Source: Owenia fusiformis (lineage: Eukaryota; Annelida; Polychaeta; Sabellida; Oweniidae). From it: a stretch of 64,000 bases of DNA. A model generated the notes under the pieces. That model made no database searches and was not told the origin of the DNA. It worked only from the letters and a program-made list of their open reading frames with translations. Below, piece by piece: positions 22,360 through 33,800 of the stretch; within the stretch, counting starts at the first letter, position 1, and each line of letters starts with the position of its first letter. A program made the position numbers and the translations under genes. The DNA lies in the NCBI GenBank assembly GCA_903813345.2, contig CAIIXF020000011.1, positions 22,987,754 through 23,051,753 of the forward strand, given 5' to 3'.

Positions 22360-22859
22360 CACTGGTGATCCACTCGATTACGCTGGTTACCGAAACGGTT
22401 CGTTTTGGTAACAAAATGTCGGAACGTCGAAGGTACGATTTTTCTTTTTTCCTTATTTCACGCGTTGTAGTCAGAATCCCAACGACGTTTTTTCTCACAA
22501 ACGTGTATCAGCATCAAATGTTTTAGAAAATGTATATGTTTGCGAAAAAATAGCTCAGAAGACAACAGAATCGTCGATTTTATTACTCACTTAAGTTACA
22601 TAAACGGTTTTGGTTAAAAGTGCAGATAAGTGAGGAATTAAATCGACGATTCTTTTGTCTTATGAACTATTTGTTCGCAAATATGTACATTTTCCTAAAC
22701 ATGTGATAGTGATACAGGTTTGTATTAAAAATGTCGTGGGAATTCTGCCTACAACGTGTGAAATAAGGAAAAAAGAAAAATCGTACCTTCGACGTTCCGA
22801 CATTTTGTTACCAAAACGAACCGTTTTGGTAACCAGCGTAATCGAGTGGATCACCAGTG
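22360..22859. mobile_element. 500-bp palindromic element, 5-bp target duplication ATCCT
   Basis: The ends CACTGGTGATCCACTCG and its complement CGAGTGGATCACCAGTG bound two ~240-bp arms that mirror each other almost completely (for example ACCGAAACGGTTCGTTTTGG, GGAACGTCGAAGGTACGATT). Direct ATCCT repeats lie at 22355-22359 and 22860-22864. Non-coding; the 109-aa and 94-aa frames inside are shadows of the arms. Confidence 0.85.
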
Positions 22860-23389
22860 ATCCTTGAAGTTTGTTGGTAGGGAGGTGTTCACTATCTGCT
22901 AATTGAGATTCTGGTTGTATATTCGTCTCAGATGTACTATACACATTGTGATGTCTTAGCTCTTATTTAATACATAATACAAACTGACAACCTCAAAATA
23001 CCATATCAAGAGCTTTTATTAATCCAAAGGTTAATTAATCCAAGATTATTTGATGTATAAGAATGATTCATCATGAGAAGTTTGCAAACCCTCAAGGTTG
23101 TCCCGTATACCCATGACACTGGTTGCCATGTGACAATAACTTTGTCAATACTTAAATGATTGTCAAGAAATTTTAATAGAATAACGTCAGATATAATGTG
23201 TCTTATGTTTTTAAGTTCCATGAAGATGAAAGCAAGATAACAAAACTTACAGCAAAATTAATATTAGCAATACTTATTGAACGCGCTGTAATCGTGAAGG
23301 GTGATTCGTATTTCTAACCAATAATTTGCATTAATCAATTGAGCAAGTTTTTGTATCCCACTCTATTATAGTTCAATTTAATTTCAGAT

Positions 23390-23945
23390 TTTAGCGCGGA
23401 TTATAGACATAGGACCCACGCAACTGTGATCGTGCACCTGTATTAAACATTTAATTAATTAGGAACCAAGCAAGTGGATTTGTGTGACTGCTAGTTGTCA
23501 TAGATATAGGACCCATGGAACTGTGACCATACGCCTGTATTAAACATTTAGGAACCAAGCAAGTGGATTTGTGTGACTGCTAGTAAATTATAGATCCAAG
23601 CAGGACCCAAGCAATGGTGATCGTGCACTTGTGTTAAATATCTAGAAACCAAGCAAGTGGATTTGTGTGGCTGTTAGTACATTATAGAAATTGGACCCAA
23701 GCAACTGTTATCGTGCCCCTGTATTAAACATTTAGGAACCAAGCAAATGGATTTATGCGACTGCTAGTATATTATAGATATAGGACCCAAGCAACTGCTT
23801 GGAAACCAGTTTGTTTCCCGTTCAATTTGTAGCAACGCATCGCTTATGTTTATTTGAAAATTATAGATATAGGACTCGAGCAAGTGTGATCGTGCATCTC
23901 TGTTATACATTTAGGAACGAAGCAAGTGGATTTGTGTAACTGCAT
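23390..23945 (+). repeat. Amplified leader of zinc-finger gene B (~5-6 copies of a ~100-115-bp unit)
   Basis: After an acceptor-like TTTCAG near 23382-23388, the sequence repeats a unit: TATAGATATAGGACCCAAGC, AACTGTGATCGTGCACCTG, TATTAAACATTTAGGAACC, AAGCAAGTGGATTTGTGTGA, CTGCTAGT. The last copy runs directly into the start codon (TGTAACTGCATTCAGAAATGG). Gene A has a single related unit in the same place (CAAGCAACTGTGACCTTGCG ... TGTGTGGCTGCATT). Confidence 0.8.
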
Positions 23946-23951
23946 TCAGAA

Positions 23952-25850
23952 ATGGAGGCGAATAACCAAGGAACCGATAGGAACCACAAACAAAAACTAG
24001 AAAATAATTTTGAATGTGATATTTGTGACAAAACATTCGCACGTTCATCTTTTCTTAAAGTGCATTATAAAGTACATACCGGAGAAAATGGATTTAAATG
24101 TGATGTTTGTTTCAAAACATTTGCATGTAAACCTGATATTCAATGCCACTATAATATACATTTAAGATCGAGTAGTGAAGATAAAGCCTACACATGTCAT
24201 ATTTGTTCAAAACGATTTACATCAACTACTTATCTAAAAAAACATTATAAAATACATATTGGGAGAAAAAATAACTTTAAATGCGATATTTGTCCGAAAG
24301 AATTTTCAACGAATTCGAAACTCCGAGAACATAAGGAACGACATGCTGGACAACGAGATTTCAAATGTGATATTTGTTTTAAAACGTTTGTTTGCAAAAA
24401 GGATCTTAAATCTCATTATTTACGACATGAAGCAAGTGCAGCCCCTAAAGACTACGAATGTGATATTTGTTCTAAAAGATTCGCATTCAAATATTATTTA
24501 AAAACTCATTATATAATACATTCTGGGAGAAAAGACTTTAAATGTGAAGTTTGTTCTAAATTGTTTTTACGACGTTCTGGCCTAAAACAACATAATAGAC
24601 TTCACACTGGACAAAAGGGTTTCAAGTGTAAAGTTTGCGCCAAAGCATTTAGACATTATGGTACTCTTAAAATACATTATAAAACACACACTGGAGAAAA
24701 GGGATACAAATGTGATGTTTGTTCTAAAGAATTTTCACAGGGATCTCATCTCAAAGCACATCGATTGATACATTTTGGAAAAATGGATTTCAAATGTGAT
24801 GTTTGTTCGAAAACATTTTTACGAAAATGTGGACTAAAATCACATAGTAAAATACATATTGAAAGGAAAGACTACAAATGTGATATCTGTTCTAGAACAT
24901 TTAGCACAAAACGCAATCTAAAAAAGCATTCCATCATACATTCTGGACAAAGAGATTTTAAATGTGACACTTGTTTTAAATCATATTTTCACAAGTCGGC
25001 ACTTGAATCACATTACAAAATGCATACTGAATTACGAAAATCGTTCAAGTGTGATTTTTGCCCAAAAGCATATTCGTACAAAAAGAGTCTTCTTTGTCAC
25101 ATTCAATATCATACAGGGGGTGTAAAGAAGGACTTCAAATGTAATAAGTGTCCTAAAACATATGCTACAAGTTTTCAACTCAAAAGTCATGATAAAATAC
25201 ACACCGGAGAAAGAAATTTTAAGTGTGATATCTGTCAAAAATCATTCGCAGAGAAGATCAATCTAAGATTACATCTTATAGTACATACTGGTGGTGAAAA
25301 GAATTTCAAATGTGATGTTTGTTCCAAAGCATTTTTACGAAATGGTGGCCTTCAAACACACTATAAAATACACACTGGAGAAAAAAACTACAAATGTGAT
25401 ATTTGCTCCAAAGCATTTAGAAATAGTGGTAGTCTTAGAAGTCATAATAAAATACACACCGGAGAAAAGGATTACAAATGTGAAGTATGTCAAAAATCAT
25501 TTACAGAGAATGGAAATCTAAAACGTCATCTTAAAACACATACTGGCGAAAAAGATTACAAATGTGAAGTATGTCAAAAATCATTTACAGAGAATGGAAA
25601 TCTAAAACGTCATCTTAAAACACATACTGGCGAAAAAGATTACAAATGTGAAGTATGTCAAAAATCATTTACAGAGAATGGAAATCTAAAACGTCATCTT
25701 AAAAAACATACTGGCGAAAATAATTTCAAATGTTCTAAACCATTTTCAGTGAATACCAAAACACGTGAAGGACAAACTGGATTGAGATGTTTCGTCCTGC
25801 TAAAACGTTTGCCAGAACATCTATCAGTCTATCTATACAACACGGCTTAG
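23952..25850 (+). CDS. C2H2 poly-zinc-finger protein B (632 aa, 20 fingers)
   Basis: This is a paralogue of the protein at 2180-3979 with the same order of fingers. Twenty intact C2H2 fingers run from residue ~20 to ~590. A decayed finger (FKCSKPFS) and a tail ending LKRLPEHLSVYLYNTA follow, homologous to the tail of gene A. Fingers 18-20 are near-identical 28-residue copies (YKCEVCQKSFTENGNLKRHL), encoded by three 84-bp DNA units, so the array has recently grown by one or two fingers. Fingers 9-12 are almost unchanged from gene A, while fingers 3-5 differ most. No KRAB, BTB or ZAD domain. The start is the ATG aligned with that of gene A. It is likely a sequence-specific nuclear DNA-binding protein; target unknown. 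Single coding exon with a repeated leader. Confidence 0.93.
   Translation: MEANNQGTDRNHKQKLENNFECDICDKTFARSSFLKVHYKVHTGENGFKCDVCFKTFACKPDIQCHYNIHLRSSSEDKAYTCHICSKRFTSTTYLKKHYKIHIGRKNNFKCDICPKEFSTNSKLREHKERHAGQRDFKCDICFKTFVCKKDLKSHYLRHEASAAPKDYECDICSKRFAFKYYLKTHYIIHSGRKDFKCEVCSKLFLRRSGLKQHNRLHTGQKGFKCKVCAKAFRHYGTLKIHYKTHTGEKGYKCDVCSKEFSQGSHLKAHRLIHFGKMDFKCDVCSKTFLRKCGLKSHSKIHIERKDYKCDICSRTFSTKRNLKKHSIIHSGQRDFKCDTCFKSYFHKSALESHYKMHTELRKSFKCDFCPKAYSYKKSLLCHIQYHTGGVKKDFKCNKCPKTYATSFQLKSHDKIHTGERNFKCDICQKSFAEKINLRLHLIVHTGGEKNFKCDVCSKAFLRNGGLQTHYKIHTGEKNYKCDICSKAFRNSGSLRSHNKIHTGEKDYKCEVCQKSFTENGNLKRHLKTHTGEKDYKCEVCQKSFTENGNLKRHLKTHTGEKDYKCEVCQKSFTENGNLKRHLKKHTGENNFKCSKPFSVNTKTREGQTGLRCFVLLKRLPEHLSVYLYNTA
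25469..25720 (+). repeat. Three 84-bp tandem units, each one zinc finger
   Basis: Three successive copies of the 84-bp finger-plus-linker unit differ at only a few positions, the last mainly at its linker (HLKKHTGENN). This is within-gene unequal exchange or slippage at finger period, and it is absent from gene A. Confidence 0.9.
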
Positions 25851-25874
25851 GCTTGAAATGATGTTCAGTTTATT

Positions 25875-26075
25875 GTATTTGCGCCGAAGCATTTATAAGC
25901 AGCGACAATAATACGCACTGGAAAAAATATTACAAATGTGATATCGTCAAAAATTATTTACACGGAATGAACATCTTAAAGTACAAACTGGAGTAAATAA
26001 TTTCAAATGTTCTCAGGTAATTTAGAGACAATCTTCGAAGACATGATGAAACACATGAAAACCTGAAATTGAATG
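25875..26075 (+). pseudogene. Decayed zinc-finger remnants downstream of gene B
   Basis: After the stop codon the DNA still resembles finger-coding sequence. It contains TTGCGCCGAAGCATTTATAA, CACTGGAAAAAATATTACAA, ATGTGATATCGTCAAAAATT and GAATGAACATCTTAAAGTAC, with small deletions that break the frame. The last intact copy of the tail-like CCTGAATTGAATGTTTCATT-type sequence follows near 26065-26100. The array was once longer or a second tail copy was duplicated. Confidence 0.6.
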
Positions 26076-26654
26076 TTTCATTCTTCTAAAATATTCGCCT
26101 GAGTATGTGTCCATGCCTCACTGCTTATAGGCTTGAAATGATGATGTTCAATTAAAAATCTATAATTCTAGAATATAATGATTAGTTGTATATTGTGCAT
26201 TGGCACGTTATCTACTTTGAAGGGATGTAGAAGGGATAGAGATGAGAGTAAGTCACATTTTACAATATCTTTTACTTTCATTACTCCATCTCATGTCTAT
26301 TTTCTAAAACGTCCAAAAATTCCGACTAAAATAATCTTTATATTTAAGGACATTTGGCCAAAATTGACAAAGGAACGCCCAACTTCAACTCTAATGAACG
26401 TAGATGTTGTTGCATTTTAAAACTTCACCAATTTCTATATTTTATCAGATATTTCAATGTATGATATGCCATAAAATTATAGCTAATTGATTGTGAAATA
26501 AAATGTAATCAATAGAAACAACAACAAAAATTTCTAGCGATCATGTAATAACAGAAATTATCTTGTCCTTTCATTTATACCCGGACATCATTACTAGAAA
26601 ATCCAGGTCATTTCAAAACTTGAAAATATAAACCTATTACATTGTTTGTAGTGC

Positions 26655-27481
26655 CACAGGCTGGTATCGAAAGATTTGTCCGCTGTGACGGAGCATGCTG
26701 TTTTTCGTAAAAACACTAAAGAATGCTTCACGATTTATTTTTTAACTCATATGTTTCGACATATCAAATATAATTACTTACTCCATGGAATGGATATATC
26801 ATTTGCGTGCAACCTTCACTTCTGTTTGTAGTCCAGTAACGCTAGGAGTAAAATCTATTGAAAACGGCGCCAGAGTATCAAACTCTAAAATGTACCATTT
26901 CTTTTTTAACTTTTTAATGGCATGATATAATGACACGATAATATTAACATATGTTTTCAGCATAAATCTGAATGTATTAATGAGATATTAATGCATTGGG
27001 TCTTTTTAATTTTTTTTATAAAAAATAATATTAATATTTTTTGTCCGCTGTGACGGAGCATTTTCACAGTTCACATTTGCAACTGCTCCGTCACAGCGGA
27101 CAAAAAACATTATTTTTTATAAAAGAATTTAAAAGACCAAATACATCAACATCTCATTTATACCTTCATAGTTATGCTGAAACCATGTGTAAATATTATC
27201 GTGTCACTATATCGTGCCATTAGAAAGTTAAACAAGAAATGGTACATTTTGAAGTATGATACTCCGGCGCCATTTTCAATAGCTTTTCTTCCCAGCGTAA
27301 TTGGACTTCAAACAGAACTGAAAGTTACCCGCAAATGATATATCCATTGCATGGCGTAAGTAATTGTGTATGGTATAACGAAACATATGAGTTAAAAAAT
27401 AAATCGTGAAGTATTCTTAGTGTTTTTATGAAAAATAGCATGCTCCGTCACAGCGGACCAATATTTCGATACCAGCCTGTG
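26655..27481. mobile_element. 827-bp palindromic element, CAC termini, 5-bp target duplication AGTGC
   Basis: The arms begin CACAGGCTGGTATCGAAA and its complement. They mirror each other for ~390 bp around a centre at about 27068. Direct AGTGC repeats lie at 26650-26654 and 27482-27486. The 18-bp word GTCCGCTGTGACGGAGCA occurs four times, once near each outer end and once on each side of the centre, in mirror orientation. No transposase is present. Confidence 0.85.
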
Positions 27482-27877
27482 AGTGCAAACAATTTCTTTA
27501 AGTACAGCTCTACAATAAACATTATATCACAGTCGAGTTTGAGATGTTTCACTGATATATCGTGGTCACCTTATGAGCATTTGTCAAAAATATCACGAGT
27601 CAGTCCTTCTCGCAGGTATATATGTACATGACATATACATGTACTGTACATGTAGATACATGTACTCAGCCCATGTGATTTTTGCAGGGTATGAATTATT
27701 CTCATGAAATGTGTGTCCATTTTTGGCATGTATAAACACAATTATTATTATTCTACGTAAGTGTTGTGTTACCATTTGACAACTCATTAAATATGGCACT
27801 ACTAGTACATGATAGCTTTACTTAGTACCACCATGGGCTTTCAAAGCCCATGGTACCACCATCAAGTACAATTATTA

Positions 27878-30800
27878 TTACTTTACAATATCAAAGGTCA
27901 CACCCATTAAGTTATTCTTTGATAATTTAATAAAATATGGGGCTGCTGGTAGTTCATTTTCTACACTATAGATGGCACACTTTTTAAACAGACATGGCGT
28001 TTCCCGCCATTCATATCTTATTGAGGAAACAATTGTATTTTGGCAAGTTTTGTAAGTAAGTGTAACCGTGTTGTTATCATATTTGGAAACGGGTGCAGGT
28101 TGCCACTTGTTAGAAGAATTCCTACATTCTGGGTCATTGAAACTGGAGCAGCAAACCTGAAAACAGAAATTAATATTCATGAATGTGTAAATGTACAGAA
28201 GAACGTGGACTTTTAAACGAAAGCCTAAGAGAAGAATAAAACACTTCTGAAATAGGCCTAAATTAAATGCAGAATTTTCATAAGAATGTATTTGGTGAGA
28301 ATGTATCCAGCTCAACCATTGCCTTGGTATAAATTCTGTTTTAGAAATGGTTGAACAAAACACCTAAACCTAAAATAAATTAATTATAAAAGATTGTTTT
28401 TTAAATAAATTACAGATATTCTTCATTGACATACATGGTACATGCAAAATGGGATAGAACTGTTTCCCCAAATCCCAAAATGGCGCATGTACAATATTTA
28501 CACAGGGAGATATGCTGAGTACTAAATTAGTACAAAATTAGTACTAAACTAGCACTCGTGCCATGAGTACTCATGAGTGCACTTTTGCCAGAGTGCTAAT
28601 TTATTACTACTTGAGTGCTATTTTAGTACTAATTTTGTGATAAATAAGGGTTTATTTTAGTACCGTTTTAGTAACAATATTTTAAGTAATGATTTAGTAC
28701 TAATTGAGTGCTAATGTAGTACTAAAAAATTGCTCATTTAGCGCTAAAATATTATTCATTTACTAAATAATAAGCACTCAGTGGGTATCATTCTAGTTCG
28801 GACACAATTCACATGCTACCCTCAATTTTGTTATTTAGACTTACTCCCATGTCAGCTTATAATTGTAACTCATATAGAACTCACTTACCTTGTAATTTTA
28901 GTAACTTCTCATTCAATACAACTTACCTCTTCTTTCACTTATTCTTACTAACAAATCAATGTATATATATATGCACTTTTCTCAAGAATGGAACAGTATG
29001 GTGTCTGTCATTTTGTTTCCTAGCTTCAACGCGTTACATGAAATAGCTACAGGAATGGGAATTTTTGGAAAAGCTTCATAATATATTTATCCATGTTTTC
29101 GAATAATAAATAAAAATAAAATGTAATTTATTACGTATTCTATATTTCATTTCATCATTTTAAAAAAAAATTATCAACATTTTAATCTTTGAGTACTATA
29201 CTATCACTTGTGAAACATGAGCAATAAATTAGTACTCATAATATGAGCACTCATTGAGTAATGAAAAATCAATGAAATTAGCGCTATTTTATCACTCATC
29301 ATATGAGTACTCATTTAGTACTAAAACATGCAATTAATTAGTGCTCATAGTATGAGTGCTCATTGAGTAATAAAAAATCAATGAAATTAGCGCTATTTAA
29401 TCACTCATCATATGAGTACTCATTTAGTACTAAAACATGCAATAAATCAGTACTCATGTCATAAGTGCTCATTTAGTACTAATATTTGCTGAAATGAATA
29501 CTCAATAAGCGCTAAAATGCCATGAGTACTATTTTAGTACTCGCCCTGCATATCTCCCTGTGTATGATATGTAAACCAGAATACCTCAAATCCATCCACA
29601 CTGCGTACTGTAATAGGATGTTTTCCATTATCAAACGAGAGCACCATAGTCTTTTCTGCTATGTATTCAGTTATATGTGTGACCATAGGACCTTGAAACT
29701 TCAGGCCTTGTTCCCCATATGCTACTGCTCTACCAGATAGAGACAACCTCAAGCCAACATCCTCCTTATCTCTGGGATGTATCCTAAAATATAAAAAATA
29801 TAAAAAGTATGAAAACTGTGTACTAGTATGTGTTGTCTGTCTCCAAACTGAAGCAAAATTCATGCTTCTAAATATAACTTTATCTAACATATTATATTTA
29901 AATGTGTAATGTAAACTGCAATTTTTGTATTAAGAGAAATAAAAGAGGCTCTTCAAATAAACCATTTGAAGTATATTTCCTAAAAAGTGACATCACTGCT
30001 TTTAAATTATCAAAACAAGCGTCTGTAAATAATAAAAGGAATACTTTTGTCTCTCCTACAATGAATCTAGCTTCCTCATCTGTTTTAAAAATACATGTAT
30101 TACTCTTTCTGTATTCTTTGACAACACTTACGGTCCAGATGGAGCATTATCATCCCTAAGGTCCATAGCTTCTCCCATGAAGATATTTTTCAGTCTTGGA
30201 TTTGGCACATATCCATAATCCGCAGTCTGATGCCAACGAATGTCAGGAAATCCAACTGAGAAATTGCCAACTGACCAAGGTCTGCTTGGGCCAAGCTGTA
30301 AAAAAAGAAGGATATTCTAAATGTAAAATATTAAACATTGGGCTGTGTATTGTGCATAATGGAAATTAAAAGAAAATGACTAAAGAGGTGCTTCTCAGAT
30401 GTAACCCCTACATGTACTTGGCTTTTTCATGTTAACTTCTACATACAGTTACAGTTAAACATGTCTTAGTGATCACCTCTCTCTAGTAAACACCTGTGTC
30501 TAGTGAACGCCTCTTCTAAGCATATACTCCACTAACTCTTGTATAAAACCGCCTCTATAGTGAGCACCTACTTATAGTGAACATATTTTTGTGGCTCTGT
30601 ATGTGTTCACTGTACACAGGTTTTACTGGAAATGAGATATTGTTTGCATCCATGTAGTGAAAACTTTTATGGATTCGAAACAGCATTATTCAAAACAAAT
30701 ACACAAATTAGCTGACAAACCTGGACAAATCCAAAAGGAAACAATGGGTCCGTTATACGGTGTGTCCCAGCATAGAACCATCCCCTCCAGTCATCAATCA

Positions 30801-33800
30801 TAGCAGGAAATGTGCAGTTGTAATTATCTGGGCGCTTTGCATTTGCTTCTCCTTAAAATATACAATAAAGTATTTCACTAATTTATGTTCTACCTGTGAA
30901 TTAAAGAGAGAATCAGATATAGCGAGCAGGCTAAACAAAAAATTGTTTCAATTTTAGAACATTTTTGGCTCCTGTCATTCCTTGTCATGTCTATTTTCTA
31001 AAAATCACAAAAGTGCATACTTTATTCCAGGAAAACTTAAGATTTTTACAACAATGTATTATTTTCTATAAGAATGGTTACCACTTTTATTATTTGGGAG
31101 AATTTAAACATTTTTCACTCATTTTTGCACTTTGAATCATTAATAACTTCACCAATTTATAACATATTGTGAATATTTTGGGAGATATTGTATTTGATAG
31201 TGTAAGGAATAGATTGGTAGGTCAATTATACATGTTGCTTTTAATTTTGTCACCCCTATAGATCAGATTCTGCCTTTAAATTGTTCTACACAAAATACCT
31301 ATAAATGGAATTTAATTTAATGAACCATATAAATAAATATTGTACAGTATTAATAAAAAACATTTTATATGAAGGACTTTAATGATGTTTTCCACCTGCT
31401 AGGCAATTCACACTATGGAGGAGGACTGTATCAACATAATGCAAGGTCCCTAAGAACCTGATAAATAAGGATAACCTTTCTTCTCCAGTATGGTACTTTA
31501 CCTTGATACCATATTGTTCCATAAATGGTCATGTTTATAAAGGGGTGCACCATTGAATTCCATAAGTGGGAGGGGGTTGTGGGAACATATTTCCTTGACA
31601 TACTCCCAAAATCAATCTCCAATGGAATTCTGAAATAAATGAATAAAGGTACATTTTCTTTTCTTTAGTTAACATGAATAGATTTACTATTCATGAAATG
31701 AAAAGAGACTAAATGTACATGTACAAGAGTCTGCTGAATTCTTTTTTTTTGGATATAAAAATTGAAGGCTTATTTGCAAAATTAGTCTAGTGAAGCATGA
31801 AATGGTGTCACATCAGCCTTTAATTGTAATTTGATAAGTTGATAGCTATAAGTGACTTGGCTAACCTGATACCTACATATGTACGAACTATAAAGTTACC
31901 AGTTCGTAGTGCCAATCCACAGGCCCGTAGCCAGGATTTGCCAAGGGGGGTTCATTTTTAAAAAATTTTCAGGGGGGGTTCACATTTGACAATTTTGGCC
32001 CAAATATGGCTAAAATCACTTGAGAAGTGCTCAAAATGGTGAAAAACTGCATGATTTTGAAAGAATTTTTGGCCAGGGGGGGGGTTTGCCCGAACCCTGC
32101 GAACCCCCCCTGGCTACGGGCCTGAATCCATATACCCAAATTAATACCATGGTCTACACTTAACGCATCATCCTTGGTCCAAAGGTATTTCAATTTATTC
32201 CATGAGCTGAGACAGTGAATGTCGATCTTGAAGGATGATAACACACATACTTGTATATATCTCGAGTGGGAGACAATACAGTCATACCTATTGTGCAAGT
32301 CAATATTGCAGTGGGACAGGGCTAGAGATGAGGACCAGGTCTCAACTGATGTACCACCCCAACATGTCTCTATAAGTCCTACAGGGTAACCCAAGTGATC
32401 TTGGATATTACGGCCATACAACCAGCATGTAGCAGAGAATTTAGAGACACTCTCTGGAAATGAGTAGTAGTAGTACACTGTAGTAACCTGGGTAGTAATA
32501 CTTCTCCTAGAGGCAACTTTGGACAGTTTTTGTGAATAAAATTCATGAAATGATTTTAATCTGATGTTGTTATACTTTTCGAAAATCAGATGGATTGTAG
32601 ATGTGCACTTCTTTAATCTGAACATATTAACAACTTGGATACCATTTCTGTTTGATTGACTGATTTTCAGGCATGTGTAACACATTTAATGTTCTTCACA
32701 TGTGTGAACATCTGCTAATCCACACTACACTGATCAGTCTTCTCAGTGGCAATAGGATTGGAGGGTATGAAGATTCATTAGCATTGCATTTAATATTATT
32801 CTATGTTACTATTGCTGTAACAGTATTACAAACCAGGTGTTGGTTGACTCCATGGTAACTGGATTCCTTTACCAGGGGCAAGATCAAAGAGGGGTCTAGC
32901 TGATTCCACCTCACCAACCTGGAAGATGCGAATCTTGTTCTTGTATGCAGATACATGGGCAAGTTCTTTGGTTGAATTAAACACCTGAAAAAGAGAGAGT
33001 AACTAATTTTAATAAGAGACTTTGATAAGAATCAGGGGTCCATTTTTGGAACTGTCAATTTACGATTTAGAGTCCTTGAATGTTCATTTTAAAGTAGACA
33101 TTGGTTTTCTAAGAATCGGATAGAAAATGACGCTATGCATCTGGGTATGAATAATATAAACACCAGACAATTAGAAAAGAAAACAGGCATTAAATTCATT
33201 AAAGTTGAAGAATTTTAGGTACTGTTTGTTAATACAGTAAAACCTGTCTTAGTGAACACCTCTTTCTAGTGAACATGTGTCTCTAGTGGATACCTTTCGG
33301 GTATTGTTTTGAGAACAGTTTTGTTAGGATTAAATAACGTGGCCAATGAATCTTTTTAGTGGATGACTTACATAATTCATCTTAAGCGCCATATTGCTTT
33401 GACCTGAACACAACCATACGTCTCCAAACAACACATCTTTTATCAGGATTGTTTCATTGAAGTTTGTGCTCACTGTGATGTCATACGGCCCAGGTTGAAT
33501 GATTGGGTCCAGCACAATCTTCCAGATGAACCTGTCTATAAAAGGTCCTATAAATACATAAAAATACAAGTTACAAAGGAAATTAAGATCAGCATCTCTC
33601 TCTTATGGGAATTGACACTCTAATAACTATACCATATCCAAAATAAGTGGTATACTCATACATTTTGATTTTTTTGAAAAAGAATATCATTATTATTCCT
33701 AGACTATTTATACATTTCTAATGTAAATCTGATATATTTGTTTATTACAGAAGTACATTTAATTTCAAATTGATAGATGTTATTCAATATTATTATATCA

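Noticed and set aside
26655-26700. RAG recombination signal (CACAG heptamer)
   Set aside because: The end reads CACAGGC, not CACAGTG, and no A-rich nonamer is found at 12 or 23 bp; only the CAC trinucleotide and 5-bp duplication agree.
31969-32685. 238-aa minus-strand frame as a separate gene
   Set aside because: It is SIAE exon 5 read through into flanking introns and a MITE; splice sites at 32453 and 32288 and phase agreement define the real exon.
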